From the NCBI RefSeq assembly GCF_001686985.1, contig NZ_CP015322.1:310001-374000 (forward strand): DNA of 64,000 bases, given 5' to 3'. Origin of the DNA: Mesorhizobium amorphae CCNWGS0123. GTDB taxonomy: Bacteria; Pseudomonadota; Alphaproteobacteria; Rhizobiales; Rhizobiaceae. Below, piece by piece: positions 63,415 through 64,000 of the stretch. Under the pieces are notes generated by a model that did not search any database, was not told where the DNA came from, and worked only from the letters and a program-made list of their open reading frames with translations. The translations under genes and the position numbers were made by a program. The stretch's first letter is position 1; each line of letters starts with the position of its first letter.

Positions 63415-64000
63415 GCCGCATCTCCTGTCAGGTTGGCGCCAAGCAGGGCTTCATAGTCGTTGAGCGGAGCAAGGCGCACGACGACCCTCGGCAGTCGGGC
63501 GGGATCCGGCGCGAACCGTTCCCGCAAAGCAGCCATGTCGGGCAATCGCCGTGCCTGCAGCGCGGCAGTCAGTTGATCGGCCAGTTCGCTCTCGCAGCCG
63601 CGTTCGTGCGCCATGGCGAGAAGCTCGACCATGGTGCGGCAGGCCTGCCACTCAGGCAGTCGCTCCATGAGCTTGTCGAAGGTTCGCCTGTAGGCCTCGC
63701 GCGGGAACAGCTGGTCCCGGTAGACGAGGTTGAGCAGCGCCATCGGCTTGCGGCGCAGCGAATGGATGACATGCCGATAATTGACGACCTGGTTGTGCTT
63801 GCCGGTTGAAGAGGCGCGCCCGCGCGGCAGCGTCATGATCTGCGTGCCGCCGATGAAGATATCCAGCCGATCATCGAAGAGCCGCACTCTGAGGCGGTGG
63901 CCGATCAGGCGTGAGGGCACGGTGTAGAACACCTTGCGCAGCGTGAACCCGCCCGATGACGTGATGCGCACGGTGACCTCCTCGTAGTCGGAAGTGCGCC
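63411..64000 (-). CDS. istA: IS21-family transposase IstA, runs off the window
   Basis: The C-terminal part of IstA is visible: RITSSGGFTLRKVFYTVPSR, LFDDRLDIFIGGTQIMTLPR, VNYRHVIHSLRRKPMALLNL and PLNDYEALLGANLTGDAA. The gene continues beyond 64000. Bases 63916-64000 equal 12854-12938 in the truncated copy, so the two belong to one element type. This copy looks intact within the window. Confidence 0.9.
   Translation of the reverse strand, partial: RTSDYEEVTVRITSSGGFTLRKVFYTVPSRLIGHRLRVRLFDDRLDIFIGGTQIMTLPRGRASSTGKHNQVVNYRHVIHSLRRKPMALLNLVYRDQLFPREAYRRTFDKLMERLPEWQACRTMVELLAMAHERGCESELADQLTAALQARRLPDMAALRERFAPDPARLPRVVVRLAPLNDYEALLGANLTGDAA
63916..64000. repeat. Direct repeat, right copy (IS21 istA segment)
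   Basis: Identical to 12854-12938 in the same orientation. The match stops on its left side at 63915, where the other copy has been cut, and continues past the window on its right. Confidence 0.9.

Noticed and set aside
1..64000. CRISPR arrays, tRNA or rRNA genes
   Set aside because: No regularly spaced repeats and no cloverleaf or rRNA core sequences were noticed; small RNAs cannot be excluded by eye.

Overview
The window looks like an accessory region (plasmid or genomic island) of an alphaproteobacterium. This rests on high GC content, the insertion-sequence types (IS21, IS110, IS701, IS481, IS30, IS5, IS66 and ISNCY-like), FCD-type GntR, GcvA-like LysR and GlxA-type AraC regulators, and a panC remnant whose sequence reads like alphaproteobacterial PanC. 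The genus cannot be set from the sequence alone. No rRNA, tRNA, CRISPR array or replication origin was seen.

Layout. (1) 1-13.9 kb is a graveyard of broken and nested insertion sequences and gene scraps (serine recombinase, aminotransferase, LysR), with one intact gene for a divergent aspartokinase-like protein at 6.4 kb. (2) 14-28 kb begins with fragments (alcohol dehydrogenase, IS66, panC) and an SDR gene. It continues with a solitary betaine-binding protein (proX1, minus strand) and a long rightward block: enolase-superfamily enzyme 1, LysR, PanB-like barrel protein, membrane di-iron hydroxylase-like protein, [2Fe-2S] ferredoxin, ferredoxin reductase, zinc-type alcohol dehydrogenase, enolase-superfamily enzyme 2 and a Ser/Cys-type proline racemase-family epimerase. 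(3) 28.6-34 kb is a leftward operon: aldehyde dehydrogenase, DHDPS-family lyase, FAD amino-acid oxidoreductase and EamA exporter, with a GntR regulator. (4) 34-42.5 kb carries a GlxA/AraC regulator, a LysR, a complete betaine ABC transporter (proW-proX-proV), a non-pyrrolysine MttB-family methyltransferase and a second GlxA/AraC regulator. (5) 43.5-49 kb holds a hydantoinase/oxoprolinase-like gene, two SDRs, a small tautomerase and an M24 enzyme that closely matches the DMSP lyase DddP; an ISNCY-like element sits exactly at its stop codon. (6) 50.8-60 kb holds a leftward Dpp-type peptide transporter operon and an S15/CocE-type hydrolase. (7) 60.4-64 kb is again insertion-sequence debris, ending in an IS21 element whose other, truncated copy lies at 12.85 kb in the same orientation.

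How the genes may work together. The central 40 kb is best read as a catabolic island for quaternary-amine or betaine compounds, most likely proline betaine or hydroxyproline betaine. Betaine uptake would be by ProVWX. 2-epimerisation would be by the HpbD-like enolase-superfamily enzymes. N-demethylation would be by an unusual di-iron/ferredoxin/reductase trio (no Rieske demethylase is present) and perhaps by the MttB-like protein. The freed amino acid would then pass through the hydroxyproline route: epimerase, FAD oxidase, DHDPS-type deaminase and semialdehyde dehydrogenase. A palindromic operator (GTCnTGC-n3-GCATGAC type) occurs four times, upstream of proX1, enolase 1, the alcohol dehydrogenase/enolase 2 unit and proWXV. 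It ties these units into one probable regulon. The substrate assignment and the role of the di-iron trio are inferences; the families, motifs and repeated operator are visible in the sequence.
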